This document shows positions 1 through 8,164 of a stretch of 64,000 nt of DNA, in pieces. The stretch is from the NCBI RefSeq assembly GCF_030852425.1, contig NZ_NSDM01000001.1, positions 682,001 through 746,000 on the forward strand. The letters are read 5' to 3'. The stretch's first letter is position 1. Each line of letters opens with the position of its first letter. This stretch comes from Saccharothrix longispora (lineage in GTDB: Bacteria; Actinomycetota; Actinomycetes; Mycobacteriales; Pseudonocardiaceae). Below the pieces are notes generated by a model that did not search any database, had not been told where the DNA came from, and saw only the letters and a list, made by a program, of their open reading frames with translations. The translations under genes were made by a program, and so were the position numbers.

Positions 1-94
1 CCTCTACCTGCTCGGCAAGGACGACCAGCCCACCGGCACGTTCACCCTGGACGACCTGATGCGGCACGAGGTCGCGACCGGCCAGACCCGCTAG
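1..94 (+). CDS. C-terminal fragment of an unidentified protein
   Basis: Only the last 30 codons lie in the window, read from base 2 to the TAG at 92-94. The fragment ends LMRHEVATGQTR and contains the acidic stretch GKDDQPTGTFTLDD. It has GC-rich codon use like its neighbours and runs convergently toward the ArsR-type gene on the minus strand. Too little is visible for a family call. Confidence 0.55.
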   Translation, partial: LYLLGKDDQPTGTFTLDDLMRHEVATGQTR

Positions 95-149
95 CCCGCC
101 CACCGGCCGACCCGCGCGTCCACCCCGGCGGCGTTCCCGTCGCCGGGGC

Positions 150-896
150 TCAGCCGGGCATCTCCCACGGGATGCCGGACAGCACCCGACCGGTCTCCAG
201 CAGGGACTTGAGGTTCGACAGCACGGCGGGCCAGCCGTGGGCGACCTGCGCGCGACCGGTGTCGTCCAGGCCCTCGTGGGTCACCGTGAGCCGGACGACG
301 TCCTGGTAGGGCTGCACGAGGAAGGTGACGGTCGACGTCGAGGACTCGTCGGCCGGGTCGACCCACGTGGTCACCAGGCGGTGCGGCGGGTCGGCCTCGA
401 CGACCACGCCCACCACGTCGTCCACGTCCGAACCGTCGGCGCGGCGGTGGGCCCAGGGCGACCCCACCCGCCAGTCCGAGACGTTGCGGTGCCCCCAGTA
501 GGCCGCGGTCACGTCCGCGTCCGTGAGCGCCTCCCACACCCGTTCCGGGGAGCTCTCGATGTAGGTCACGTACACGTAATCCGGCTTCACCGGTTCCTCC
601 GCGCGTCGCTTCACGTCGGCGAGCAACCGCAGGCGCGGTCGCTCGAACTTGTCGATCCACCGCTCCTGCACCTCGTGCAGGGGCACCGGGTTGAGGTAGT
701 GCAGCTTCTCCCGGCCCCGGCGGACCGTCGTGACGAGGTTCGCGGCCTCCAGCACGGCCAGGTGCTGGCTCACCGACTGCCGGGCCATGCCGAGCCGCGA
801 GCACAGTTCGCCCAGCGTCTGCCCGTTGTCGGCGTGCAGGCGGTCGAGCAGGTGCCGGCGCGTCCCGTCGGCCAGGGCCTTGAACACCTCGTCCAC
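150..896 (-). CDS. ArsR-type winged-helix regulator fused to an SRPBCC (AHSA1-like) domain
   Basis: 248 residues from a GTG at 896. Residues 1-95 are an ArsR-like winged helix starting MDEVFKALADGTRRHLLDRL, with recognition-helix text ARQSVSQHLAVLEAANLV. From about residue 105 an SRPBCC/AHSA1 ligand-binding fold follows (VYVTYIESSPERVWEALTD, then AYWGH). The two-domain layout is known in actinobacteria. The natural ligand cannot be read from sequence; the SRPBCC part probably senses a small hydrophobic molecule. A -10-like TATCTT lies exactly six bases before the GTG, so the mRNA is probably leaderless, and a perfect inverted repeat (908-927) abuts that -10. Autorepression is the simplest reading. 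No Cys metal-site pattern typical of ArsR/SmtB is seen. Confidence 0.88.
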   Translation of the reverse strand: MDEVFKALADGTRRHLLDRLHADNGQTLGELCSRLGMARQSVSQHLAVLEAANLVTTVRRGREKLHYLNPVPLHEVQERWIDKFERPRLRLLADVKRRAEEPVKPDYVYVTYIESSPERVWEALTDADVTAAYWGHRNVSDWRVGSPWAHRRADGSDVDDVVGVVVEADPPHRLVTTWVDPADESSTSTVTFLVQPYQDVVRLTVTHEGLDDTGRAQVAHGWPAVLSNLKSLLETGRVLSGIPWEMPG

Positions 897-907
897 GCCG
901 ACAAGAT

Positions 908-927
908 ATGCAGGTATTTACCTGCAT
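908..927. promoter_or_regulatory. Perfect palindromic operator upstream of the ArsR-SRPBCC gene
   Basis: Two 9-base arms, ATGCAGGTA and TACCTGCAT, separated by TT form a perfect inverted repeat. It touches the probable -10 box (903-908, TATCTT on the minus strand) and fills the space where sigma factor would sit between -35 and -10. Such placement is typical for autorepression by a dimeric ArsR-family protein; binding by this particular regulator is inferred. Confidence 0.7.
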
Positions 928-966
928 GTCAACGAGCGGCCGAGGAACAGCAGGTCAGGGCACGGA

Positions 967-1605
967 TCAGGCGGGTCGGAAGCTCGGTTCGGCGATCGTG
1001 TTCGTCACGGTGACCGAGCTGAGCAGCCGCTCCAGCGCCGCCTCCACGTCTTCCTTCCAGGAGGACGCGCTGCGCAGCTCCAGCCGGAGCCGGGGCCAGC
1101 GGGGGTGCGGGCGGACGGTCTTGAAGCCGACCTGGAGCAGGAAGTCGGTGGGCGTGACGCAGCTCGGGCCGTCGTCGTCGGGCTGGTTGTCGCCGAACGC
1201 CTCGATGGCCTTGACGCCGCGCCGGGTGAGGTCCTTCGCCACGGTCTGCACCAGCACCCGCCCGAGGCCGCCGCCGCGGAACTCGGGCAGCACCTCCAGG
1301 CCGGTCATCAGCACCGCGTCGGCACTGGCGGGAGAGGTGGGGAAGGCGAGCGAGCGGGGCACGGCGGCCGGCGGCGCGTAGAACACGGAACCGGCGGGGA
1401 TGCCGTCGCAGTAGATGATCCGACCGCAGGAGCCCCACTCCAGCAGCACGCTGGAGACCCAGGCCTCCTTCTCGAACTCGGTGTCGCCGAACTCCTCGGC
1501 CTGCTCCTTGAGGTGGGGCGCCAGCTCCCAGAACACACAGGTTCGACTGTGCTTGGAGAGGTGCTCCAGGTTGTCCAAGGTGACGCCCACGACACGACGC
1601 GACAC
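967..1605 (-). CDS. GNAT-family N-acetyltransferase
   Basis: 212 residues from a GTG at 1605, chosen because GGAGGT lies about four bases upstream; an in-frame TTG at 1617 is possible but lies before that ribosome site. The acetyl-CoA-binding motif A is clear (LEVLPEFRGGGLGRVLVQ), with the R-G-G-G-L-G loop intact. The rest (VSRRVVGVTLDNLEHL at the N-terminus, a weakly conserved C-terminal arm) matches GNAT proteins often found beside parB in actinobacteria. Acceptor substrate unknown. Divergent from the aminotransferase gene; a TATCCT -10-like box lies near 1640 on the minus strand. Confidence 0.85.
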   Translation of the reverse strand: MSRRVVGVTLDNLEHLSKHSRTCVFWELAPHLKEQAEEFGDTEFEKEAWVSSVLLEWGSCGRIIYCDGIPAGSVFYAPPAAVPRSLAFPTSPASADAVLMTGLEVLPEFRGGGLGRVLVQTVAKDLTRRGVKAIEAFGDNQPDDDGPSCVTPTDFLLQVGFKTVRPHPRWPRLRLELRSASSWKEDVEAALERLLSSVTVTNTIAEPSFRPA

Positions 1606-1747
1606 CCGTACCTCCAAGCCCCCGAATGCGACCCTTACGAGGATAGGGGGATGTGACCCCGCCCGGAAGCGGGGTGCCCCGAACGGGACGGTGGTTACAC
1701 TCGTGCGGGAACCAACCCGCCGGTATCAGCCACCTACGGAGTTCCCC

Positions 1748-3067
1748 GTGAACCTACCCGGACAGCCCGCCAAGCAGGGCCCGCGAAGCCTCGACCCCCA
1801 CCTGCGCCGCTACGCGGCGCGGACGGCGGGCATGACGGCCTCCGAGATCCGGGCGCTCTTCGCGGTGGCGAGCCGGCCCGAGGTGGTGTCCCTGGCGGGG
1901 GGGATGCCGCACCTGGCAGCACTGCCGCTCGACTCGCTGTCGGCGGAGGTCGGGCAGCTCATCGCCGAGGACGGCCTGGTCGCGCTCCAGTACGGCAGCG
2001 CGCAGGGCATCCCGGAGCTGCGCGAGCAGATCTGCGAGGTCATGGCGCTGGAGGGCGTCGACGCCCACCCGGACGACGTGGTCGTCACCGTCGGCTCCCA
2101 GATGGGCCTGGACATGGTGACCCGGATCTTCTGCGACCCCGGTGACGTGGTGCTGGCCGAGGGGCCGTCGTACGTCGGCGCCCTGGGCTCGTTCTCGGCC
2201 TACCAGGCGCAGGTCGTGCACGTGGGCATGGACGCGGACGGCCTGGTGCCGGAGAACCTGCGCGAGGCCATCGCGGCCGTCGAGCGCACGGGCCGCCGCA
2301 TCAAGTTCCTCTACACGATCCCGAACTTCCACAACCCGGCCGGCGTGACGCTCGCCGTGGCCCGCCGCGCCGAGGTGCTGGAGATCTGCCGGCGGCACGG
2401 CATCCTCGTGGTCGAGGACAACCCGTACGGCCTGCTCGGTTTCGACGGGGTGACGTACCCGGCGCTGCGGTCGACCGACCCGGACAACGTGGTGTACCTC
2501 GGCTCGTTCTCCAAGACGTTCGCCGCCGGCCTGCGGGTCGGCTGGGTGCTCGCGCCGCACGCCGTGCGCGAGAAGCTGGTGCTTGCCGCCGAGTCGGCCA
2601 CGCTGTGCCCGCCCACGCTGAACCAGATGGTGGTGTCGCGCTACCTGGCGACCCACGACTGGAAGGGTCAGATCAAGACGTACCGCGAGGCGTACCGGGA
2701 GCGGCGCGACGCGGCGGTCTCGGCGCTCGAACAGCACATGCCGCGTGGTTCCACGTGGAACAAGCCCCATGGCGGGTTCTACGTGTGGGTCACCGTGCCC
2801 GAGGGCGTCGACACCAAGGCGATGCTGCCCCGGGCGATCACCCAGCGCGTCGCGTACGCGTCGGGCACCGGTTTCTACGCCGACGGCCTGGGCAGCCGCC
2901 AACTGCGCATCTCGTACTGCTACCCGACCCCCGAGCGCATCCGCGAGGGCGTGCGGCGGCTCGCGAACGTCATCAAGGACGAGATGGAGCTGCACGAGAC
3001 GTTCGGCCCCACGGGACCGGGCCGCGCCGTGCAGGGGCCGCAGAACCCGTCGCCCGACACGGCCTGA
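1748..3067 (+). CDS. PLP-dependent aminotransferase, fold type I (2-aminoadipate/MocR-like catalytic domain)
   Basis: 439 residues from GTG 1748, with ACGGAG a few bases upstream. The Schiff-base lysine is Lys256 in GSFSKTFAAGLRVGW; the substrate/phosphate-site text FLYTIPNFHNPAG and VVEDNPYG is typical of the 2-aminoadipate/LysN group. There is no N-terminal GntR helix-turn-helix, so this is a stand-alone enzyme and not a MocR regulator. It transfers amino groups between an amino acid and a 2-oxo acid in the cytoplasm; the exact substrate cannot be read. The ligase-like gene follows 61 bases later on the same strand and may be co-transcribed. The gene also contains a parS-like palindrome at 2748-2761. 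Confidence 0.9.
   Translation: MNLPGQPAKQGPRSLDPHLRRYAARTAGMTASEIRALFAVASRPEVVSLAGGMPHLAALPLDSLSAEVGQLIAEDGLVALQYGSAQGIPELREQICEVMALEGVDAHPDDVVVTVGSQMGLDMVTRIFCDPGDVVLAEGPSYVGALGSFSAYQAQVVHVGMDADGLVPENLREAIAAVERTGRRIKFLYTIPNFHNPAGVTLAVARRAEVLEICRRHGILVVEDNPYGLLGFDGVTYPALRSTDPDNVVYLGSFSKTFAAGLRVGWVLAPHAVREKLVLAAESATLCPPTLNQMVVSRYLATHDWKGQIKTYREAYRERRDAAVSALEQHMPRGSTWNKPHGGFYVWVTVPEGVDTKAMLPRAITQRVAYASGTGFYADGLGSRQLRISYCYPTPERIREGVRRLANVIKDEMELHETFGPTGPGRAVQGPQNPSPDTA
2748..2761. promoter_or_regulatory. Degenerate parS-like palindrome inside the aminotransferase gene
   Basis: GTTCCACGTGGAAC is a perfect palindrome that differs from the consensus GTTTCACGTGAAAC by one symmetric change in each arm. 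It sits about 3.4 kb from the clear parS at 6112. Coding constraint (FHVE-like codons) could explain it by chance. Confidence 0.35.
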
Positions 3068-3128
3068 GTTCCACCCACCGAGTTCGACACCGTTCCGGGT
3101 TCCACACCGTTCTGGCAGGAGTAGTGAG

Positions 3129-4073
3129 TTGACCGACCGCTGGGTCGCAGTGCTGTCCGGTGGCCTTTCGCACGAGCGGGAGGTGTCCCTGCGGTCAGGT
3201 CGCAGGTTGTCGGCCGCCCTCCGCTCGGCGGGCCTCGTCGTGGAGGAGTGGGACGCCGACGCCCACCTCCTCACCCGGTTGAAGGAGCACCGGCCGGACG
3301 CCGTCGTGGTGGCGCTGCACGGCGGCGAGGGCGAGAACGGGTCGGTGCAGACGATCCTGGAGATGCTCGGCGTGCCGTTCGTCGGCACGGACTCGCGCGC
3401 GTGCCGCCGGGCGTGGGACAAGCCGACCGCGAAGGGCGAGCTGGCGCGCGCCGGGCTCACCACGCCGGAGTGGGCCGTGCTGCCGCACGCGACGTTCCGG
3501 GAGCTGGGCGCGCAGCCGGTGCTGGACGCGCTGGTCGACCGGCTCGGGCTGCCGTTGATGCTCAAGCCCGACCAGGGCGGCTCGGCGCTCGGCGCCCAGG
3601 TGGTCCGCGACGCGGCCGACCTGCCCACCGCGATGGTCGGCTGCCTGGCGTACGGGGACACCGTGCTCGCCGAGCGGTACGTGGAGGGCGTCGAGGTGGC
3701 CGTGGCGGTCGTCGACGGGCCGGACGGCCCGTACGCGCTGCCGCCGGTGGAGATCGTGCCGGAGAGCGGCGTGTACGACTACACGGCGCGGTACACGGCG
3801 GGCCTGACCGACTTCCACGCGCCGGCCCGGCTCGACGAGAAGGCGGCGCGGGCGGTCGGGGAGCTGGCGGTGTCGGCGCACCGGCTGCTGGGTCTGCGCG
3901 ACGTGTCGCGGACCGACGCGGTCGTCGCGGACGACGGCTCGGTGCACTTCCTCGAAGTGAACGTGTCGCCGGGGTTGACCGAGACCTCGCTGCTGCCGAT
4001 GGCGGTGGAGGCGGCCGGGCAGTCGCTCGGTGAGATCTACGCGAGGCTTGTCGAGCGGGCGGTTGCGCGTTAA
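3129..4073 (+). CDS. D-alanine--D-alanine ligase family protein (ATP-grasp)
   Basis: 314 residues from TTG 3129; AGGAG at 3117-3121 gives seven-base spacing, and no other in-frame start fits before the conserved first strand. The N-terminus WVAVLSGGLSHEREVSLRSG matches the Ddl opening motif, followed by GEGENGSVQTILEMLGVPFVGT and the magnesium-site text HFLEVNVSPGLTETSLLP. The family joins two D-alanines for peptidoglycan. Some family positions differ from housekeeping Ddl (EVNVSPG for the usual EVNTLPG; AWDKPTAK for xxDKxxxK), and length is short for Ddl. It may therefore be a paralogue with altered specificity. It ends at a strong terminator shared with parB. Confidence 0.82.
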   Translation: MTDRWVAVLSGGLSHEREVSLRSGRRLSAALRSAGLVVEEWDADAHLLTRLKEHRPDAVVVALHGGEGENGSVQTILEMLGVPFVGTDSRACRRAWDKPTAKGELARAGLTTPEWAVLPHATFRELGAQPVLDALVDRLGLPLMLKPDQGGSALGAQVVRDAADLPTAMVGCLAYGDTVLAERYVEGVEVAVAVVDGPDGPYALPPVEIVPESGVYDYTARYTAGLTDFHAPARLDEKAARAVGELAVSAHRLLGLRDVSRTDAVVADDGSVHFLEVNVSPGLTETSLLPMAVEAAGQSLGEIYARLVERAVAR

Positions 4074-4092
4074 AACTCTTTACAGAAAAGGT

Positions 4093-4124
4093 GACGGCCC
4101 GTGTCCTTGTGGACGCGGGCCGTC
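4093..4124. terminator. Bidirectional terminator between the ligase gene and parB
   Basis: A 14-bp stem (GACGGCCCGTGTCC against GGACGCGGGCCGTC, one G-T pair) with a four-base TTGT loop lies between the convergent ligase-like gene and parB. No long T-tract follows, which is usual in high-GC actinobacteria. Confidence 0.8.
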
Positions 4125-4158
4125 ATCGTCACCGTGACGTAAGTGCCTGGGGTAATCC

Positions 4159-5139
4159 CTAGTCACCCACCGATGTTCGATTTGTCGCTTCCGGCGACAT
4201 GAGCTGGATGATCCGTTCAAGATCGTCGACGGACCCGAATTCGACCACGATCCGGCCCTTCCGCTGCCCCAGTTCGACCTTCACGCGGGTGTCGAAGTTG
4301 TCCGACAGCCGCTCGGCCAACTCCTGGAGGCCGGGCGCCTGCATCTGCTTGCGCCGGGGCTGCTTCGCCTTGGCGGGCTCGGCGCCCTTGGCGAGGGTGA
4401 CCGCCTCCTCGGTCGCGCGGACCGACATGCCCTCCGCGACGATCCGGGTCGCCAGCTCCTCCTGCACGCCCGGGTCCTCCAAGCCGAGCAGCGCACGGGC
4501 GTGCCCGGCGGACAGCACGCCCGCCGCGACCCGCCGCTGCACGGGGAGGGGGAGCTTCAGCAGCCGGATGGTGTTCGTGACGACCGGGCGGCTGCGGCCG
4601 ATCCGGTCCGCCAGCTCCTCGTGCGTGACGCCGAACTCCTGGAGCAGCTGCTGGTACGCCGCCGCCTCTTCCAACGGGTTCAGCTGGACGCGGTGGATGT
4701 TCTCCAGCAGCGCGTCGCGCAGCATCACGTCGTCGGCCGTGTGGCGGACGATCGCCGGGATCGTCTTCAGCCCGGCGAGCTGGGTGGCCCGCCACCGCCG
4801 CTCGCCCATGACGAGCTCGTAGGTGTCCGTCCCCGTGGCGCGCACCACGATCGGCTGCATGAGCCCGAACTCGCGGATGGAGTGCTCCAGCTCGCGGAGC
4901 GCCTCCTCGTCGAAGACCTGCCGCGGCTGCTTCGGGTTGGTGCGGATCGCCGTGACCGGCAGCTCCTGGTACACCGCGCCGGCCACCTCCCCGGTGGGTG
5001 GGACGTCGCGCGCAGGGGTGGACGCCTTGCCGTTGGACATCGTCCTGACCGGCATGGGCGCGGGGGCGCCCGGCGGGGGACCGCTCGGGATGAGGGCCGC
5101 GAGCCCGCGTCCGAGGCCACCCTTGCGTTGTTCCGTCAT
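4159..5139 (-). CDS. parB: Chromosome-partitioning protein ParB
   Basis: 326 residues from ATG 5139, which overlaps the parA stop by four bases. The N-terminus [20 protein letters not shown] carries the LG-R-GL box used to stimulate ParA. The CTP-binding/clamp motifs follow: TNPKQPR (about 67-73), GERRWRA (112-118) and [15 protein letters not shown] central helix-turn-helix ([23 protein letters not shown]) reads parS, and a C-terminal dimerisation segment ends near LMSPEA. ParB loads on the parS sites at 6112, 6864 and 7000 and spreads as a CTP clamp to build the segregation complex beside oriC. Last gene of the minus-strand operon, closed by the terminator at 4093-4124. Confidence 0.98.
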   Translation of the reverse strand: MTEQRKGGLGRGLAALIPSGPPPGAPAPMPVRTMSNGKASTPARDVPPTGEVAGAVYQELPVTAIRTNPKQPRQVFDEEALRELEHSIREFGLMQPIVVRATGTDTYELVMGERRWRATQLAGLKTIPAIVRHTADDVMLRDALLENIHRVQLNPLEEAAAYQQLLQEFGVTHEELADRIGRSRPVVTNTIRLLKLPLPVQRRVAAGVLSAGHARALLGLEDPGVQEELATRIVAEGMSVRATEEAVTLAKGAEPAKAKQPRRKQMQAPGLQELAERLSDNFDTRVKVELGQRKGRIVVEFGSVDDLERIIQLMSPEATNRTSVGD

Positions 5140-6173
5140 GCCGTCCCCATCCTCGAACCGAACTCCGCGATCTCCCGCGCCGCGTCGAGGTAGCTCATCG
5201 CGCCCCGTGAGCCGGGATCGTAGGCGAGCACCGTCTGCCCGTAGCCCGGAGCCTCGGACACCTTCACGCTGCGCGGGATGACCGTCCTGAGGACCGTGTC
5301 GCCGAAGTGGCCGCGCACCTCGCTGGTCACCTGGTCGGCCAGCTTCGTGCGGCCGTCGTACATGGTGAGCAGGATGGTGGACACGCTGAGCGTCGGGTTG
5401 AGGTGCGCCTGCACCAGCTCGATGTTGCGCAGGAGCTGCCCCAGTCCCTCCAGCGCGTAGTACTCGCACTGGATCGGGATCAGCACCTCCTGCGCGGCGA
5501 CCATCGCGTTGACGGTCAGCAGGCCGAGCGACGGCGGGCAGTCGATGAACACGTAGTCCGGCCGGATCGGGTCGAGCGCCTCCGGGCTCAGCGCCTCCTT
5601 GAGGCGGGACTCGCGGGCCACCATCGACACGAGTTCGATCTCGGCGCCGGCGAGGTCGATCGTGGCGGGCACGCAGTAGAGGTTGGGGGACGCGGTGCTC
5701 ACCTGGGCGGCCTCGGCGACCGACATCTCACCGATCAGCACCTCGTACACGGAGGGCGTGCCGGAGCGGTGCTCGACGGAGAGGGCGGTGCTCGCGTTGC
5801 CCTGCGGGTCGAGGTCGATGACGAGGACCTTGAGCCCGTGGATGGCGAGGGCGGCGGCCAGGTTCACCGTGCTCGTCGTCTTGCCGACGCCGCCCTTCTG
5901 GTTCGCGACGACCATGACGCGACGACGGTCGGGGCGGGGGAGTTGGAGGGAGTCGGGGTGGAGGACGCGAGTAGCGCGTGCCGCTTCTTCCGCGATGGGG
6001 GTCCACACGGTGCTGTCTCCTGCCGGGTCCACGTTGTTGGCCAGACCTGCGCCGTGCTGCGCAGGGCGGAGGTCGTTGTTCGGACGGAGCTGGTGCTGGG
6101 GGTTCGTACCTGTTTCACGTGAAACGGCGGCCTCGCGGAACACCGGTTGCAGCGGGTCGGGGTTCACGTTCAC
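5136..6173 (-). CDS. parA: Chromosome-partitioning ATPase ParA
   Basis: 345 residues from GTG 6173, overlapping the rsmG stop by four bases (GTGA). The deviant Walker A box is KGGVGKTT at residues 93-100, with signature lysine Lys94, followed by [11 protein letters not shown] and the Walker B strand [11 protein letters not shown]. ParA binds nucleoid DNA as an ATP dimer and moves ParB-parS complexes after replication. The first 85 residues are a poorly conserved extension; residues 17-21 (VSRET) are encoded by a parS site (6112-6125), so the site is kept inside coding sequence. A shorter start downstream of parS is possible. Confidence 0.97.
   Translation of the reverse strand: MNVNPDPLQPVFREAAVSRETGTNPQHQLRPNNDLRPAQHGAGLANNVDPAGDSTVWTPIAEEAARATRVLHPDSLQLPRPDRRRVMVVANQKGGVGKTTSTVNLAAALAIHGLKVLVIDLDPQGNASTALSVEHRSGTPSVYEVLIGEMSVAEAAQVSTASPNLYCVPATIDLAGAEIELVSMVARESRLKEALSPEALDPIRPDYVFIDCPPSLGLLTVNAMVAAQEVLIPIQCEYYALEGLGQLLRNIELVQAHLNPTLSVSTILLTMYDGRTKLADQVTSEVRGHFGDTVLRTVIPRSVKVSEAPGYGQTVLAYDPGSRGAMSYLDAAREIAEFGSRMGTA
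6112..6125. promoter_or_regulatory. parS site within the parA 5-prime end
   Basis: Perfect copy of the 14-bp centromere palindrome GTTTCACGTGAAAC. It is translated as part of the variable ParA N-terminus. Nucleation site for ParB, by established knowledge of the family. Confidence 0.95.
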
Positions 6174-6847
6174 CGATCCTTCCTTCTGCGACGCGCGCCG
6201 TCACGGCGGCTCGCCTGCTCGTCGCGCTCCACGAGCACGACGGTCGTCGGCAGTTCGAGTACATCGCCACCGCAGGAGGTCACCCGGGGACGGACGCCCC
6301 CGGCCCTGCGCACCGCCTCGGCGTCCCGCTCCACCTCTTCGGCGGCGCTCTCGCCCTTGAGGGCGACCAGGAGGCCGCCGGGTCGCAGCAGCGGCAGGCA
6401 CCACCGCGCGAGCCGGTCGAGCGGGGCCACGGCGCGGGCCGTCACGACGTCGCTGTCGGACAGCGCGTCGACCACGGGCTTCTCCTCCGCCCGTCCGCGG
6501 AGCACGGTGACGTCGAGGCCGAGCGCGTCGACGCACTCGGTCAGCCACGCGACGCGGCGAGCCATCGGCTCCAGGAGGGTGAGGTCGAGGTCCGGGCGCA
6601 CGATCGCCAGGGGGAGGCCCGGCAGTCCCGCACCCGAACCGACGTCCACCACCCGGCTCCCCTCGGGGAGCAGTTCCGCGACCACGGCCGAGTTGAGGAC
6701 GTGGCGCTCCCAGAGGCGGTCGACCTCGCGCGGACCGATCAGGCCGCGTTCGACGCCGTGCTCGGTCAGCAGCGCGGTGAAGGCGAGTGCCTTGTCGTAG
6801 TGCTCACCGAACACGAGCCTCGCGCGGTCTTCCACCTCTTGAGCCAT
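6170..6847 (-). CDS. rsmG: 16S rRNA (guanine527-N7)-methyltransferase RsmG
   Basis: 225 residues from ATG 6847. The SAM-binding motif is VVDVGSGAGLPGLPLAIV, and the actinobacterial signature GVERGLIGPREVDRLWERHVLNS precedes it. RsmG methylates G527 of 16S rRNA in the 530 loop; loss gives low-level streptomycin resistance in several bacteria. Start is uncertain: an in-frame GTG at 6880 would place a parS site inside the coding sequence (giving VVSRETPP), as happens in mycobacterial rsmG, and an ATG at 6958 gives a still longer form. ATG 6847 has GGAG nearby and keeps parS just upstream. Confidence 0.95.
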   Translation of the reverse strand: MAQEVEDRARLVFGEHYDKALAFTALLTEHGVERGLIGPREVDRLWERHVLNSAVVAELLPEGSRVVDVGSGAGLPGLPLAIVRPDLDLTLLEPMARRVAWLTECVDALGLDVTVLRGRAEEKPVVDALSDSDVVTARAVAPLDRLARWCLPLLRPGGLLVALKGESAAEEVERDAEAVRRAGGVRPRVTSCGGDVLELPTTVVLVERDEQASRRDGARRRRKDR

Positions 6848-6863
6848 GTCTCCGTCCGGGGGC

Positions 6864-6877
6864 GTTTCACGTGAAAC
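6864..6877. promoter_or_regulatory. parS site at the rsmG start
   Basis: Perfect GTTTCACGTGAAAC palindrome, 17 bases upstream of the chosen rsmG ATG, or inside the gene if the GTG at 6880 is used. Confidence 0.95.
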
Positions 6878-6999
6878 CACACGGGCGACCGGTGTGGGTG
6901 ATGGGGTTGGGCGTCTCGGCGAAGGGCGGTGAGCCCCGCGAGAAGTGCCGGTGCCCACTATGACGGATCACCCCGGCGACACGCCAAATCCCTCGCCGC

Positions 7000-7013
7000 G
7001 TTTCACGTGAAAC
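7000..7013. promoter_or_regulatory. parS site overlapping the Nudix stop codon
   Basis: Perfect GTTTCACGTGAAAC palindrome. The TGA stop of the minus-strand Nudix gene (7003-7005) is formed by its central bases, so the gene ends inside the centromere site. Confidence 0.95.
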
Positions 7014-7461
7014 TTGCCGCGCGGCCGTCGCGGGGCGAGGTGCGGAGCAGTTCGAGCGCGTAGTCGACCGACTCGACGTGGTCGAGCGCGGGCACCTCGT
7101 CGAGCGGGAACCACGCCGCCTGGTCCGTGGACCCGCCCACCTCGAAGGTGAGTTCGCCGCCGACGACGTGCGCCTCGTACATGATGCGGATGCGGTGGTA
7201 GTCGACCTCGATCCCGTCGCGCACCACCGGCCCGTGCACGTTCTGGATGCCGAGCAGCCGATCGACCTCCGCGTGGTAGCCGGTCTCCTCGAACACCTCG
7301 CGCACCACCGCGTCGTACGGGTCCTCGCCGTGGTCGAGCCCGCCGCCGGGGAGGATCCACCTCGGCCGGTCCGGACCGAGCCAGCGGGACAGGAGCAGTC
7401 GTCCGTCGTCGATCACGACGGCGTAGGCGGCGACGCGGAGGTTCCGCACGATCTCGGTCAT
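7003..7461 (-). CDS. Nudix hydrolase
   Basis: 152 residues from ATG 7461. The Nudix box fits GX5EX7REUXEEXGU: it starts GGLDHGEDPYDAVVR and ends REVFEETGY, with all catalytic glutamates present, so the enzyme should be an active pyrophosphohydrolase of nucleoside-diphosphate-linked compounds. Substrate unknown. It sits between rsmG and jag, an insertion into the usual rsmG-jag-yidC order seen in many actinobacteria. It begins nine bases from a parS-like site (7471-7484) and ends inside a true parS (7000-7013). Confidence 0.92.
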   Translation of the reverse strand: MTEIVRNLRVAAYAVVIDDGRLLLSRWLGPDRPRWILPGGGLDHGEDPYDAVVREVFEETGYHAEVDRLLGIQNVHGPVVRDGIEVDYHRIRIMYEAHVVGGELTFEVGGSTDQAAWFPLDEVPALDHVESVDYALELLRTSPRDGRAASFT

Positions 7462-7470
7462 GCGGCGACC

Positions 7471-7484
7471 GTTTCACGTGGAAC
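7471..7484. promoter_or_regulatory. Variant parS-like site upstream of the Nudix gene
   Basis: GTTTCACGTGGAAC differs from the parS consensus at one position. Its place in a row with three perfect sites in 1.4 kb makes function likely. Confidence 0.7.
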
Positions 7485-7553
7485 ACCCGGGAGGGAAGGG
7501 GAGTGCGGTGCACGCGATGCGACTGGGGGCGCGCGGCGTCACCCGGAACGTGG

Positions 7554-7589
7554 AACGGCCCCGGTCCCGCACGGGGGACCGGGGCCGTT
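7554..7589. terminator. Terminator after jag
   Basis: Perfect 15-bp inverted repeat (AACGGCCCCGGTCCC and its complement) around a six-base loop, 15 bases past the jag stop codon. It separates the yidC-jag unit from the Nudix-rsmG-par unit on the minus strand. Confidence 0.85.
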
Positions 7590-7603
7590 CACCACGACGA
7601 GCC

Positions 7604-8146
7604 TCAGGACTTGGGCAGCACCACGACGCGGCGCTGGGGTTCCTCACCCTCGCTCTCGCTGTGCGCACCCGCCACGCCGGCGACGGCGTCGTGCACGACC
7701 TTGCGCTCGAACGGCGTCATCGGGTGCAGCCGCACCTTCTCGCCGCTCGCCACCACCTTCTCCGCCGTCGTCCGGCCCAGCTCGGCCAGCTCGGCCCGCC
7801 GGCCCGCGCGCCACCCCGCGACGTCCAGCATGAGCCGGCTGCGCACACCGGTCTCCTGCTGCACGGCCAGGCGGGTCAGCTCCTGGAGGGACTCCAGGAC
7901 CGTTCCGCGCGGCCCGACCAGCTTCTCCAGGTCGTCACCGCCGTCGATGCTCACGATCGCCCGGCCCGCCTCGACGTCGAGGTCGATGTCCCCGTCGTAG
8001 TCGAGCAGGTCGAGCAGGCGCTCGAGGTAGTCCCCCGCGATGTCGCCCTCCTGGACGAGCAGGTCCTCCGAGTTGCCCGACCGCACCGGCGGGGCCGCTT
8101 CGGCCTCCGGCGCGTCCACGTCGGCCGCCTGCAACGTCTCCGACAC
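7604..8146 (-). CDS. jag: R3H/KH-domain RNA-binding protein Jag (KhpB)
   Basis: 180 residues from GTG 8146 with GGAG six bases upstream. After an acidic N-terminus, residues about 45-105 form a KH-like domain (GDIDLDVEAGRAIVSIDGGDD, then LVGPRGTVLESLQEL) and residues 110-170 the R3H domain (RRAELAELGRTTAEKV, then PMTPFERKVVHDAVAG). The protein binds RNA and in other bacteria works with KhpA in envelope and division control. The N-terminal Jag_N segment of the firmicute protein is absent, as in other actinobacteria. It follows yidC by 18 bases in an operon. Confidence 0.95.
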   Translation of the reverse strand: MSETLQAADVDAPEAEAAPPVRSGNSEDLLVQEGDIAGDYLERLLDLLDYDGDIDLDVEAGRAIVSIDGGDDLEKLVGPRGTVLESLQELTRLAVQQETGVRSRLMLDVAGWRAGRRAELAELGRTTAEKVVASGEKVRLHPMTPFERKVVHDAVAGVAGAHSESEGEEPQRRVVVLPKS

Positions 8147-8164
8147 GATGTCTCCTCTCCAGGG

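Noticed and set aside
6968..7513. A 181-codon minus-strand frame starting in a parS-like site (FHVKR)
   Set aside because: Overlaps the Nudix gene in another frame; Arg-rich composition and no motif.
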